From the NCBI RefSeq assembly GCF_011682045.1, contig NZ_VVIW01000028.1, positions 1-64,000 of the forward strand: a stretch of 64,000 nt of DNA, read 5' to 3'. This document shows, piece by piece, positions 24,069 through 32,269 of this stretch. How positions within the stretch are numbered: position 1 is the first letter of the stretch; the number at the start of each line of letters is the position of its first letter. Under the pieces are notes generated by a model. That model made no database searches, had not been told where the DNA came from, and saw only the letters and a list, made by a program, of their open reading frames with translations. Both the position numbers and the translations under genes were made by a program. The stretch is from Massilia aquatica. GTDB lineage: Bacteria; Pseudomonadota; Gammaproteobacteria; Burkholderiales; Burkholderiaceae_D.

Positions 24069-25628
24069 ATGGAATGGTTCTTTGACCCGAATATCTGGGT
24101 CGGCTTGCTGACACTGGTGGTACTTGAGATCGTGCTGGGCATCGACAATCTCATTTTTATCGCCATCCTGGCCGAAAAGGTTCCACCCCATCAACGCGAC
24201 AAGGCCCGCCTGATCGGCCTGTCGCTGGCCATGCTGATGCGGCTCGGCCTGCTGACCATGATTTCATGGATGGTCACCCTGACCGAACCGCTCATTTCCC
24301 TGATGGGCAAGGCGGTGTCCGGGCGCGACCTGATCCTGCTGCTCGGCGGTGTCTTCTTGCTGTTCAAGGCAACCATGGAGCTGCACGAGCGGGTCGAGGG
24401 AAAGATCCACGTGCACAGCGGCCCCCGGGTGTACGCGAGCCTGGGTGCGGTCATTGCCCAGATCATCGTGCTCGACGCGGTGTTCTCGCTCGACGCCGTC
24501 ATCACCGCCGTCGGCATGGTCGATGAGCTGGGCGTGATGATGGCGGCCGTGATCATTTCCATGGCGGTGATGATTCTGGCGTCCAAGCCGCTGACGCGCT
24601 TCGTCAACGCCCACCCCACCGTGGTCGTGCTGTGCCTGAGCTTCCTGCTGATGATCGGCCTGAGCCTGGTGGCCGAGGGCCTCGGGTTCAAGATTCCGAA
24701 AGGCTATTTGTATGCCGCGATCGGTTTCTCGATCGTCATCGAATTTTTCAACCAGCTTGCGCGCAAGAACTTTGCCAAGATAGACGCGCATGTGCCGCTG
24801 CGCGAGCGCACCGCCGATGCCATCTTGCGCATGCTGGGCAGCAAGACGCGCGCGGAAGTAAGCCAGGAAGCGGAAAACACGGTCGAACCGGCTGAAGCGC
24901 CCGCCTTCGAGAATGAGGAGCGCAACATGGTCAGCGGTGTGCTGAGCCTGTCGCAGCGGTCGGTCCGGTCGGTCATGACGCCGAGGTCCGACCTGACCTG
25001 GGTCGACCTCAACGCCAGCGCGGCCACCATCCGGCAGCAGGTACTCGATACGCCGCACAGCTTTTTCCCGGTGTGCCGCGGCCAGCTTGATGACATTGTC
25101 GGCGTGGCAAGGGCGAAAGACCTGATTGCCGACCTCTCCGCGCACGGAAAGATCGACCCGGCCAGCCTGCGCGATCCGCTCATCATGCCGGACTCGGTCG
25201 GCGTGCTGAAGGTGATGGACACCCTCAAGCGCTCGCATGGGCAACTGGTCCTGATCGCCGATGAATATGGAACCATCCAGGGACTGGTGACGCCGATTGA
25301 TATCCTGGAGGCGATCGCCGGCGAATTTCCGGACGAAGATGAGCAGCCGGTGATCCAGGCGCTCGCCAAGGACCAGTGGAAAATCGATGGCACGGCTGAC
25401 CTGCATTATCTCCAGCAGGTGCTGCACAGCGACGCCCTGGTTTCGATTGATGATGAATATACCTCTCTGGCCGGTTTCATGCTGGAGCGCTTTACTACGC
25501 TGCCGCAGGCCGGCGAAACGATCGACGTCGACGGCCTGCGCTTCGAAGTGCTGGACGTCGTCGAGCGCCGCATCGCCACGGTGCTGGTGACGCGCCTGTC
25601 TTCCGACAACGGGCCGCAAGAGAAATGA
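24069..25628 (+). CDS. TerC-family membrane protein with CBS pair and CorC/HlyC domain
   Basis: A 519-residue protein. Residues 1-235 form the multi-helix TerC domain with the acidic membrane motif [16 protein letters not shown] and the repeat [17 protein letters not shown]; both Asp-bearing motifs are thought to bind metal ions. A cytosolic CBS pair follows (about 300-430, [17 protein letters not shown] and [16 protein letters not shown]), then a CorC/HlyC transporter-associated domain to the end. Architecture as in E. coli YoaE/YegH. TerC-domain proteins are implicated in manganese efflux and tellurite or envelope stress. The ATG overlaps nothing; the next gene's possible ATG overlaps its stop. 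Confidence 0.88.
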   Translation: MEWFFDPNIWVGLLTLVVLEIVLGIDNLIFIAILAEKVPPHQRDKARLIGLSLAMLMRLGLLTMISWMVTLTEPLISLMGKAVSGRDLILLLGGVFLLFKATMELHERVEGKIHVHSGPRVYASLGAVIAQIIVLDAVFSLDAVITAVGMVDELGVMMAAVIISMAVMILASKPLTRFVNAHPTVVVLCLSFLLMIGLSLVAEGLGFKIPKGYLYAAIGFSIVIEFFNQLARKNFAKIDAHVPLRERTADAILRMLGSKTRAEVSQEAENTVEPAEAPAFENEERNMVSGVLSLSQRSVRSVMTPRSDLTWVDLNASAATIRQQVLDTPHSFFPVCRGQLDDIVGVARAKDLIADLSAHGKIDPASLRDPLIMPDSVGVLKVMDTLKRSHGQLVLIADEYGTIQGLVTPIDILEAIAGEFPDEDEQPVIQALAKDQWKIDGTADLHYLQQVLHSDALVSIDDEYTSLAGFMLERFTTLPQAGETIDVDGLRFEVLDVVERRIATVLVTRLSSDNGPQEK

Positions 25629-25645
25629 AAACCGGAGTAGAAGGC

Positions 25646-26713
25646 ATGTCCAAATTTCCTTTCCTGCCGATCGGCTTTGCGATCGCGCTGGCGTTCCTGC
25701 TGCAGCACTTCCTTGGCTCGCTGGCCTGGGCCGGACTGCTGGCGGTGATCACCTGGCCGCTGCACGAAAAGCTGCTGCAACGCGGCTGGTCGCGCATTGC
25801 CAGCGCAAGTGCCCTGGTCGCGCTGCTGGTGCTCACGCTCGTGGGTCCGTCCATCTTCCTGATCAATACGCTCAGTAACGAACTGGAAACGGTGGAGCGC
25901 TTGCTCGGCCAGATCAACCAGACCGGCGTTGCGCCGCCGGAATGGCTGTCGCGCTTGCCGGTGGTGGCCGAACCGGCGCTGAAATGGTGGCATAACAACC
26001 TGGCGCAGCCGGGAGGCTTGGCCACGCTGATCCAGACCACGGCCGGCGAATTCCTGCCTTTCCTGACCGGCACGGCGCGCATGCTCGGCACCACCATCCT
26101 GACCAACGCCCTGTACCTGTTCCTGGCGATCCTCACCCTGTTCATCCTGTATCTGCATGGCCCGGCGGTGGCGATCTATGCCGACCACGCCGGCGAACGT
26201 TTGCTGCCCAAGCACTACCCGGCACTGCGCCGCCTGCTGCCGCTGTCGGTGCGCGGCACCGCGCTCGGCCTGTGTTCGGTCGCGCTGCTCGAAGGCCTGG
26301 TCCTGGGGCTGGCCTACGCGGTCGCGGGCGCGCCCGCCCCGGTCTTGCTCGGCGTGATCACCGGCTACCTTGCCCTGATTCCGGGCGGCGCGCCGCTGGC
26401 CTTCACCTCGGTGTCGGTACTGCTGCTCGGCCAGGGCCATGCGGGCGCGGCGCTGGGCCTGTTCTGCTGGGGCGCCTTCGAGCTGTTTTTGGTCGATAAG
26501 TTCGTGCGCCCCAAACTGATCGGCCAGCGCGTCAACCTGCCCTTCCTCGCAGTGCTGTTCGGCTTGCTGGGCGGCGTCTCGACCATGGGCGTGCTGGGCC
26601 TGTTTATCGGTCCGTTCATGATGGCTGTGCTGTTCTGGTGGCTGCGCGGCGGCGAGGCCGAGCCGGTACCGGTGATCGTCACGGCTGCATCGGATCACAC
26701 ACCGGTTCCCTGA
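25646..26713 (+). CDS. AI-2E/PerM-family membrane permease
   Basis: A 355-residue integral membrane protein. N-terminal helices (LPIGFAIALAFLLQHFLGSLAWAGLLAVI in abbreviated terms, residues 5-35) are followed by a soluble helical insert (about 75-145) and a C-terminal block with VITGYLALIPGGAPLAF and VRPKLIGQRVNLPFLAVLFG and a final helix, as in YdiK/YhhT/PerM proteins. Members export small molecules or act in Na+/H+ exchange; the substrate is unknown. The ATG at 25646 has GGAG about 8 bases before it; an ATG at 25625 overlapping the TerC-CBS stop is an alternative that would add seven residues. Confidence 0.82.
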   Translation: MSKFPFLPIGFAIALAFLLQHFLGSLAWAGLLAVITWPLHEKLLQRGWSRIASASALVALLVLTLVGPSIFLINTLSNELETVERLLGQINQTGVAPPEWLSRLPVVAEPALKWWHNNLAQPGGLATLIQTTAGEFLPFLTGTARMLGTTILTNALYLFLAILTLFILYLHGPAVAIYADHAGERLLPKHYPALRRLLPLSVRGTALGLCSVALLEGLVLGLAYAVAGAPAPVLLGVITGYLALIPGGAPLAFTSVSVLLLGQGHAGAALGLFCWGAFELFLVDKFVRPKLIGQRVNLPFLAVLFGLLGGVSTMGVLGLFIGPFMMAVLFWWLRGGEAEPVPVIVTAASDHTPVP

Positions 26714-27022
26714 TTCAAGCCTCCGCCGGTGCTCGTCGGCGGCCGCGCAAAACCGTCGCTGTTTTCCGTCTCCAGCGTCAATACGGGCGCGCCATTCGTC
26801 GCGCCCTCCCAACACTTCCTCACAAAAAATCACCAAATCGGATGGGAACGTTTCCAGATTGTCATATGTGCATGTTATAAAGATGCAAATTGAATGCAGT
26901 GCAATCAGGAAACTGCACACCGTCAGGGTGGCCGGTCGCCCTGGACAAAACAAGAGAAGCATGCCGCCCGGTCCTGCGCCGGCGGCATCACTTTTAATGA
27001 AGTCCGACCAAACGAGGTAAAC
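26714..27022. other. Leader/intergenic region before the discoidin di-heme gene
   Basis: No gene seen. A possible -10 (TATAAA, 26876-26881) is present, and a strong hairpin ATGCCGCC (26961-26968) / GGCGGCAT (26981-26988) lies 34 bases before the start codon, followed by CACTTTT. It may be an attenuator or a leader stem; the T-run is too weak for a confident terminator call. Confidence 0.4.
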
Positions 27023-30000
27023 ATGAGGTATTCAACATCGGGCGCTCGCCGGCTTGGCGCGTCGCGGGGACAGTTGCGCAAATTGTCCGTTCAGGGTCTT
27101 CCCCTTGCCCTGACACTGCTGCTGGCCGCTTGCGGCGGCAACGGCAATGGCAACGGCGAAGCGCCCCCGACGGGCCAGGGCAGCATGAGCGGCACATCGC
27201 GCATGGTCGCGCAAGCGGCGGCGGAAACCGCCCTCACCCCGGTCACCGCCAGCGCCAGTTCGGCCGAGCGGCCCGACCTGGGCGGCGCGGCCGCCACCGA
27301 CCACGACGACAAGACGCGCTGGAGCAGCGGTTTTAACGATGGCGAATCGCTCACGCTCGACTTCGGCAAGTCCGAGCTCATCAGCCGGGTGCGGATCGAC
27401 TGGGAAAATGCCCATGCCAGCGCCTACCTCTTGCAAGTGTCGGACGACAAGGCCAACTGGACCACCATCAAGACCGTCAGCGACAGCCAGGGCGGCACCG
27501 AAGACATCACCGGCCTGAACGGCAAAGGCCGCTATCTGCGCATGCAGGGCATCAAGCGCTCCTCGCAGTACGGCTATTCGATGTTTGAAATCCAGGCGTT
27601 TTCGGGCGCGCCGGTGCCGACCACCCCGACCCCGCCTCCCGCGCCCGGCCCGGCCGATCCTGGCCAGCCCGGCGTGGCCATCAAGCCGGTCGCGGCAAAC
27701 TCGTCGCCGGTGGAAAACCAGGGCATGTCGGCCGCCATGACGATCGACGGCAAAGCCGCCACGCGCTGGGCCAGCAAGGCTGAAGACGGCGCCTGGATCG
27801 AGTTCGACTTCGGCGTCAAGACGCAAGTCGGCTACATGAAGCTGCAATGGGAAAACGCCTACGGCAAGCAGTATGAACTGCGCGTGTCGGACGACGGCCA
27901 GAACTGGACCGCGCTGCGCAGCGTGAGCAACGGCCGCGGCGGCATCGAAGAATTCTTCAACCTGGGCGTCAATGCCCGTTTCATCCGCCTGCAGGGCGTG
28001 GCGCGCGCCACCCAGTACGGCTACTCGCTGTTCGAAGCCGAATTCAAGAGCCCGGGCAGCGACAACACCGTGCCGCCGGCGCTCACCTCGGCCCACCCGT
28101 TCCCCGCCAACGGCAGTGCCATGAGCCCGCTGCCGGCGGCGGCCGAACCGCTCGAAACGCTGCAGTTTTCCCTGCCCGACGGCACCCTGGTCACCCGCTT
28201 CGGCGCGCGCGGCCTGGCGCGCCACGGCCGCGAGCGCGGCGAAGAATGGAACGAGATCGGCGAAGGCCCGAACGAAACGGTCGACCCGGCCACCGGCCTG
28301 GCCGTCAACAAAGGCCCGGGCAACTACCTCACCTTCGTGCCGCAATACTTCAAGAACCGCACCTGGGGCGTGGAAATCATCGACAACAGCCGCGTGGCCG
28401 GCGTCACCAAGCCGCAGCTGATCGTCAATCAGTATACCCAGACCGACTTTTTGTCGGGCGGGATCGCCTTCTTCCGCGCCTTCGACCGGCCCGGCGTGAC
28501 CGGCTACGGCTGGATGAATCCGGGCGAACTGGTCGACCGCAGCGTGGCCCAGTGCGCACCCATCGCCTATCCGGCCAACGGCAAGCTGACCAATGCCAAC
28601 GGCATCAACGGCGCCTGCACCCTGCTGGTCAAGGGCTATCCGGGCCACGGCGGCATCGACGCCAACGGCATGCCGAACGGTAAGAGCGTGCCGGGACGCG
28701 CGCTGGTCGCCGGCGACATCATCGAAGTCTCGCCGTCGTTCTTCTCGACCAAGGAATCGATGGCGGCCAAGGGCGACACCGGCGGCATCCGCTACTACTC
28801 GTACGAGTGGGTGTACGTGGTCGGTTCCGGCCTGAAACCGTGGTACGGCGTGCAGCCGCGCCTGAACTCGGTGCCGCTGCCGGAAGAAACCCTGTCCGGC
28901 GGCCAGGGCTCGATTTCGTACAACTACACCGACAACGGCCTGTTCATGTTCCAGCAGCCGCACAACAACGTTGGCATGCAGAACATGCAGCGTTTCGTCG
29001 AAGGCCGGCGCCTGGTGCATACCAACTTCCTGAGCGGCGACCATAACGAGGGCGGCAACGACCGCTACCTGCCGGCGGTCGGCCTGCAAGGCCAGCGCTA
29101 CAACCAGTCCGCCTGTATCGCCTGCCACGTCAACAACGGCCGCAGCCCGGCCCCGGCCGCGCTGGGCCAGCGTCTGGACAGCATGTCGGTGCGGGTGGCA
29201 AGCAGCGGCGCGAACGGCCAGCAAGTGCCGCATCCGCTGTACGGCACCGCAGTGCAGATGAACGCCGTGTCGCCAACCGGGAGCGCGCAGAACTGGGGCA
29301 TGGGCGCGCGTGTGGCCAGCTTCGAGACGCGCTCGGTCAAGCTGGCCGACGGCACCACCGTCGAACTGCGCAAGCCGGCGCTCGCCTTCGAAGGCCCGGT
29401 CCCTGACGCCTTTTCGCTGCGCGCGGCCCAGCCGATGATCGGCACCGGCCTACTCGAAGCGATTCCGGAAGCCGATATCCTGGCGCGCGCGGCGCAGCCG
29501 GCCGATGCCGACGGGGTCAAGGGCACGGCCAACTTCGTGTTCGATCCGGAAAACGGCGCGGTGCGCCTGGGCCGCTTCGGCTGGAAGGCATCCAAAGCCA
29601 CCCTGCGTCACCAGAGCGCCGACGCGCTGCTGCTCGACATGTCGGTGACCTCGCCGGTGCATCCAAACCGCAGCTGCGCCTTTGACCCGGCCGGTTGCGC
29701 AACGAAAGCCGCGCAAAAGGGCATCATCGAGTCCGACCTGAAGTCGATCACGCAGTACCTGGCCCTGGTTGGTGTTCCCGCCCAGCGCAGCGTTTCCAGC
29801 GGCTTTCCGAAGGGCGTAGCGCCAATCGACGAGCATCGCGTCGATGCGCAGCTGGTCAGCGCCGGCAGCAAGCTGTTTACCGGCATGCGCTGCGCCGCCT
29901 GTCACACGGTGCAGATGAAAACCGGCGCCGGCCACCTGTTCGCCGAGCTGCGCAACCAGACCATCCGTCCGTACACCGACATGCTGCTGCATGACATGGG

Positions 30001-30259
30001 CGCCGGACTGGCCGACAAGTTTGCCGAAGGCCAGGCCAAGGGCAATATGTGGCGTACCGCGCCGCTGTGGGGCATCGGCTACACCGACCTGGTCATGGGC
30101 AAGGAAGGCAAGGTCGGCTATCTGCACGATGGCCGCGCGCGCAACCTGACCGAGGCGATCCTGTGGCACGGCGGCGAAGCCGACAAGTCGCGCCAGCGTT
30201 TCGAGGCGCTGTCGGCGCAGGACCGCGAGGCGCTGCTGGCGTTCCTCAAGTCGCTGTAA
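27023..30259 (+). CDS. Lipoprotein with two discoidin (F5/8 C) domains fused to a DUF1111 di-heme oxidoreductase
   Basis: A 1078-residue exported protein. The lipobox LAAC places the lipidated Cys at 37. Two F5/8 type C-like domains follow at about 72-194 and 219-342 (each with TRW, DFG and a terminal YGYSMFE/YGYSLFE strand), joined by a Pro-rich linker (196-218). The remainder (about 395-1078) is a DUF1111 di-heme protein with Cys698-x-x-Cys701-His702 (ACIACHVNNGR) and Cys957-x-x-Cys960-His961 (RCAACHTVQ). DUF1111 proteins are related to di-heme peroxidases; the discoidin pair suggests surface or glycan attachment. GAGG precedes the ATG. A strong terminator follows. Confidence 0.88.
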   Translation: MRYSTSGARRLGASRGQLRKLSVQGLPLALTLLLAACGGNGNGNGEAPPTGQGSMSGTSRMVAQAAAETALTPVTASASSAERPDLGGAAATDHDDKTRWSSGFNDGESLTLDFGKSELISRVRIDWENAHASAYLLQVSDDKANWTTIKTVSDSQGGTEDITGLNGKGRYLRMQGIKRSSQYGYSMFEIQAFSGAPVPTTPTPPPAPGPADPGQPGVAIKPVAANSSPVENQGMSAAMTIDGKAATRWASKAEDGAWIEFDFGVKTQVGYMKLQWENAYGKQYELRVSDDGQNWTALRSVSNGRGGIEEFFNLGVNARFIRLQGVARATQYGYSLFEAEFKSPGSDNTVPPALTSAHPFPANGSAMSPLPAAAEPLETLQFSLPDGTLVTRFGARGLARHGRERGEEWNEIGEGPNETVDPATGLAVNKGPGNYLTFVPQYFKNRTWGVEIIDNSRVAGVTKPQLIVNQYTQTDFLSGGIAFFRAFDRPGVTGYGWMNPGELVDRSVAQCAPIAYPANGKLTNANGINGACTLLVKGYPGHGGIDANGMPNGKSVPGRALVAGDIIEVSPSFFSTKESMAAKGDTGGIRYYSYEWVYVVGSGLKPWYGVQPRLNSVPLPEETLSGGQGSISYNYTDNGLFMFQQPHNNVGMQNMQRFVEGRRLVHTNFLSGDHNEGGNDRYLPAVGLQGQRYNQSACIACHVNNGRSPAPAALGQRLDSMSVRVASSGANGQQVPHPLYGTAVQMNAVSPTGSAQNWGMGARVASFETRSVKLADGTTVELRKPALAFEGPVPDAFSLRAAQPMIGTGLLEAIPEADILARAAQPADADGVKGTANFVFDPENGAVRLGRFGWKASKATLRHQSADALLLDMSVTSPVHPNRSCAFDPAGCATKAAQKGIIESDLKSITQYLALVGVPAQRSVSSGFPKGVAPIDEHRVDAQLVSAGSKLFTGMRCAACHTVQMKTGAGHLFAELRNQTIRPYTDMLLHDMGAGLADKFAEGQAKGNMWRTAPLWGIGYTDLVMGKEGKVGYLHDGRARNLTEAILWHGGEADKSRQRFEALSAQDREALLAFLKSL

Positions 30260-30282
30260 GCGTTTAAAGCGCGGTGAATCGA

Positions 30283-30318
30283 AGAGCGCCGGACAGGATA
30301 TGGTCCGGCGCTCTTTTT
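30283..30318 (+). terminator. Rho-independent terminator after the di-heme gene
   Basis: AGAGCGCCGGAC (30283-30294) pairs perfectly with GTCCGGCGCTCT (30303-30314) over an 8-base loop and is followed by a T-run (30314-30318). The stem is 12 bp and GC-rich. Confidence 0.9.
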
Positions 30319-30409
30319 ACATGCGTGGATGTCGATTAAAATCTGTCTCTGCGGCATTTTTATCGATGCTATCGACACATCCGAACACTCTCACAGCAGG
30401 TATTTATCC

Positions 30410-30904
30410 ATGAAGTCGGCGTATTTCAAGTATGTGGCGTGCGTCATTGCGTTTCTTGCCATCGGGCTGTATGACGTGCACGACAATTTCAAGGGATATA
30501 CCGGTTTCATGGCCTTGTTGCTGCTGCTGTTGGTCACGTTCTTCCTGTCTGGCGCAAGCGGGCGCCTATTCGTCAGCTGGAAGCTGTTTTTTGCCGGGCT
30601 GTTCGGGTTTTTCTTGAGTACTTACATCGGCTCGCTCTTCAACCCCGCCGTCGAACGGGCTGCGTCCGCGGTGGTTGCGTCTATTTATGTCTACAAGAAG
30701 CAGACCGGCGTCTATCCGGAATCCTTGATGCAGGTGGCGACAGCCGGCAACATCAAGGATCTTTCCAGGAAAAGAATCAAATACGGCGCCAGGGCGCACT
30801 ATGTGCGCACGGACGATGGATTTTATCTGAGCTACGACACCTACGCATTCAATGGCCAGGTCTGGGACACGGAAAAGAAGGCGTTTGTCGAGATAATGGA
30901 TTAA
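30410..30904 (+). CDS. Small membrane protein of unknown function
   Basis: A 164-residue protein with three N-terminal hydrophobic helices (about residues 6-22, 31-47 and 53-76) and a C-terminal soluble domain. The soluble part has a pilin-like YVYKKQTGVYPESLMQV start and YVRTDDGFYLSYDTYAF, which resembles the globular part of minor pilin-like or DUF-type proteins, but no family is certain. Start by ATG at 30410; the ribosome-binding site is weak (GCAGG, 30396). Monocistronic between a terminator and the nhaA leader. Confidence 0.55.
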   Translation: MKSAYFKYVACVIAFLAIGLYDVHDNFKGYTGFMALLLLLLVTFFLSGASGRLFVSWKLFFAGLFGFFLSTYIGSLFNPAVERAASAVVASIYVYKKQTGVYPESLMQVATAGNIKDLSRKRIKYGARAHYVRTDDGFYLSYDTYAFNGQVWDTEKKAFVEIMD

Positions 30905-30930
30905 CCAGCCTGGCGGGCAGCGCAATAAGG

Positions 30931-31011
30931 TATACTACGGGCTGGGTGTCCACACGTCCGTGTGGCAGGTGTTTGCGATGGTCGGGCCGCCACGCAGCTT
31001 TGGCGCGACCT
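30931..31011 (+). ncRNA. Structured nhaA leader, candidate nhaA-I-type riboswitch
   Basis: A -10 TATACT (30931-30936) would start RNA near 30943. The 69-nt leader GGGCTGGGTGTCC... has a perfect hairpin CCACAC-GTCC-GTGTGG (30950-30965), then a long-range stem GGTCG (30980-30984) with CGACC (31006-31010) enclosing GGGCCGCCACGCAGC, and runs directly into the nhaA ATG with no Shine-Dalgarno. This layout, gene context and the conserved-looking GGGTGTC and GGGCCGCC blocks resemble the nhaA-I RNA motif, as I recall it. A covariance-model hit would settle it. Confidence 0.55.
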
Positions 31012-32256
31012 ATGAATCCACTCTCCTCCCCTGTTATTTCCCGAACCCTGTCCAACACTTTCAAAGAGTTCTTTGCATCGAGCAAAGCCGGCGGCATTGT
31101 GCTGATTGTCTGCACGCTGGTGTCGCTGGTGCTGGCCAATTCCGCTGTTGGACCCGACTACCTGGCTTTCTGGCACCTCAAACTGGCCGGCATGAGCGTC
31201 GAGCACTGGATCAACGATGCGCTGATGGCGATCTTTTTCCTGCTAATCGGCCTCGAACTCGAACGCGAGCTGTATAACGGCGAACTATCCAACTTCAAGA
31301 ACGCGCTGCTGCCGATCGTGGCGGCGGTTGGCGGCATTGGCGTGCCGGCGCTGATCCATTTCAGTATGAATACGGGTTCGCCCACCCAGGCCGGGATCGG
31401 CATTCCCATGGCGACCGATATCGCCTTCGCCCTCGGCGTGCTGGCCCTGCTGGGCAGCCGCGTGCCGGCCTCGCTCAAGATTTTCCTGACCGCGCTGGCC
31501 GTCATGGACGACCTGGGCGCGATTATCGTGATCGCCGTGTTTTATACGGCGCAGTTGTCGGTGCCGTATCTGCTGGGCGCCATCGCCATGTTCGGCGTGC
31601 TGCTGTGCATGAACCGCGTGTTGCGTATCATGGCGCTGGCGCCTTACCTGCTCGGCGGCGCCATCATGTGGTTCCTGATGCTCAAATCGGGCGTGCATGC
31701 GACCATCGCCGGCGTGCTGCTGGCCTTCGCCATTCCGTTCTCGCACAAACAGGACGACCAGGATTCGCCGTCGCACCGGCTCGAACACATCCTGCACAAA
31801 CCGGTTGCCTTCATCATCCTGCCGATTTTTGCGCTGGCCAATACCGGCATCATCATTGCATCGGGCTGGACCGGCGAGCTGGCGTCGGCCAACAGCCTGG
31901 GCATCCTGGCCGGCCTGGTGATCGGCAAGCCGCTCGGGATTACCTTGTTCTGCCTGGCGGCGGTGACCGTGGGCATCTGCCGGCTGCCGCTGGACCTTGC
32001 CTGGCGCCATGTGTTCGGTGCGGGATTGCTGGGCGGGATTGGCTTTACGATGTCGATTTTTATCACCAACCTGGCCTTCGTGGGTCAGGCCGAGGTGATC
32101 AATGCGTCGAAGATGGCGATTTTGCTGGCCTCGCTGGTGGCCGGCGTGATCGGGTTCACGTGGCTCAAGATCTTCGGCAAGCCGCAGGCGGGCGACACCG
32201 ACCTCGATACCCTCGATTTCGAGGATGGCCAAGCCGCGCCACCCGCCAAGGGGTGA
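31012..32256 (+). CDS. nhaA: Na+/H+ antiporter NhaA
   Basis: A 414-residue antiporter with about 11-12 transmembrane helices. Signature segments: FFLLIGLELERELYNGELS, then IGIPMATDIAFALGVLALLG with the functional Asp, and LTALAVMDDLGAIIVIAVFY with the ion-binding Asp pair. LLGGIGFTMSIFITNLAF lies near the C-terminus. Full length. It exchanges Na+ (or Li+) for H+ in salt and alkaline stress. The absence of a ribosome-binding site and the structured leader imply cis-regulation. It is convergent with the giant ATPase gene, with a 13-base gap. Confidence 0.93.
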   Translation: MNPLSSPVISRTLSNTFKEFFASSKAGGIVLIVCTLVSLVLANSAVGPDYLAFWHLKLAGMSVEHWINDALMAIFFLLIGLELERELYNGELSNFKNALLPIVAAVGGIGVPALIHFSMNTGSPTQAGIGIPMATDIAFALGVLALLGSRVPASLKIFLTALAVMDDLGAIIVIAVFYTAQLSVPYLLGAIAMFGVLLCMNRVLRIMALAPYLLGGAIMWFLMLKSGVHATIAGVLLAFAIPFSHKQDDQDSPSHRLEHILHKPVAFIILPIFALANTGIIIASGWTGELASANSLGILAGLVIGKPLGITLFCLAAVTVGICRLPLDLAWRHVFGAGLLGGIGFTMSIFITNLAFVGQAEVINASKMAILLASLVAGVIGFTWLKIFGKPQAGDTDLDTLDFEDGQAAPPAKG

Positions 32257-32269
32257 CGCGGCCGCGGCC

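Noticed and set aside
24264-25619. Long open frame on the minus strand opposite the TerC-CBS gene (about 450 codons)
   Set aside because: Antisense to a clearly conserved membrane protein; composition is His/Arg/Gln-rich, as expected for the shadow frame in GC-rich DNA, and no family is visible.
26961-26988. Hairpin before the discoidin di-heme gene considered as a riboswitch or terminator
   Set aside because: No match to a remembered riboswitch core such as the c-di-GMP class, and the following T-run is weak; kept only as an unexplained stem.
27032-29233. Long minus-strand frame opposite the discoidin di-heme gene (about 730 codons)
   Set aside because: Shadow frame of a high-GC gene; low-complexity Ala/Gly/Arg/His composition and no ribosome-binding site.
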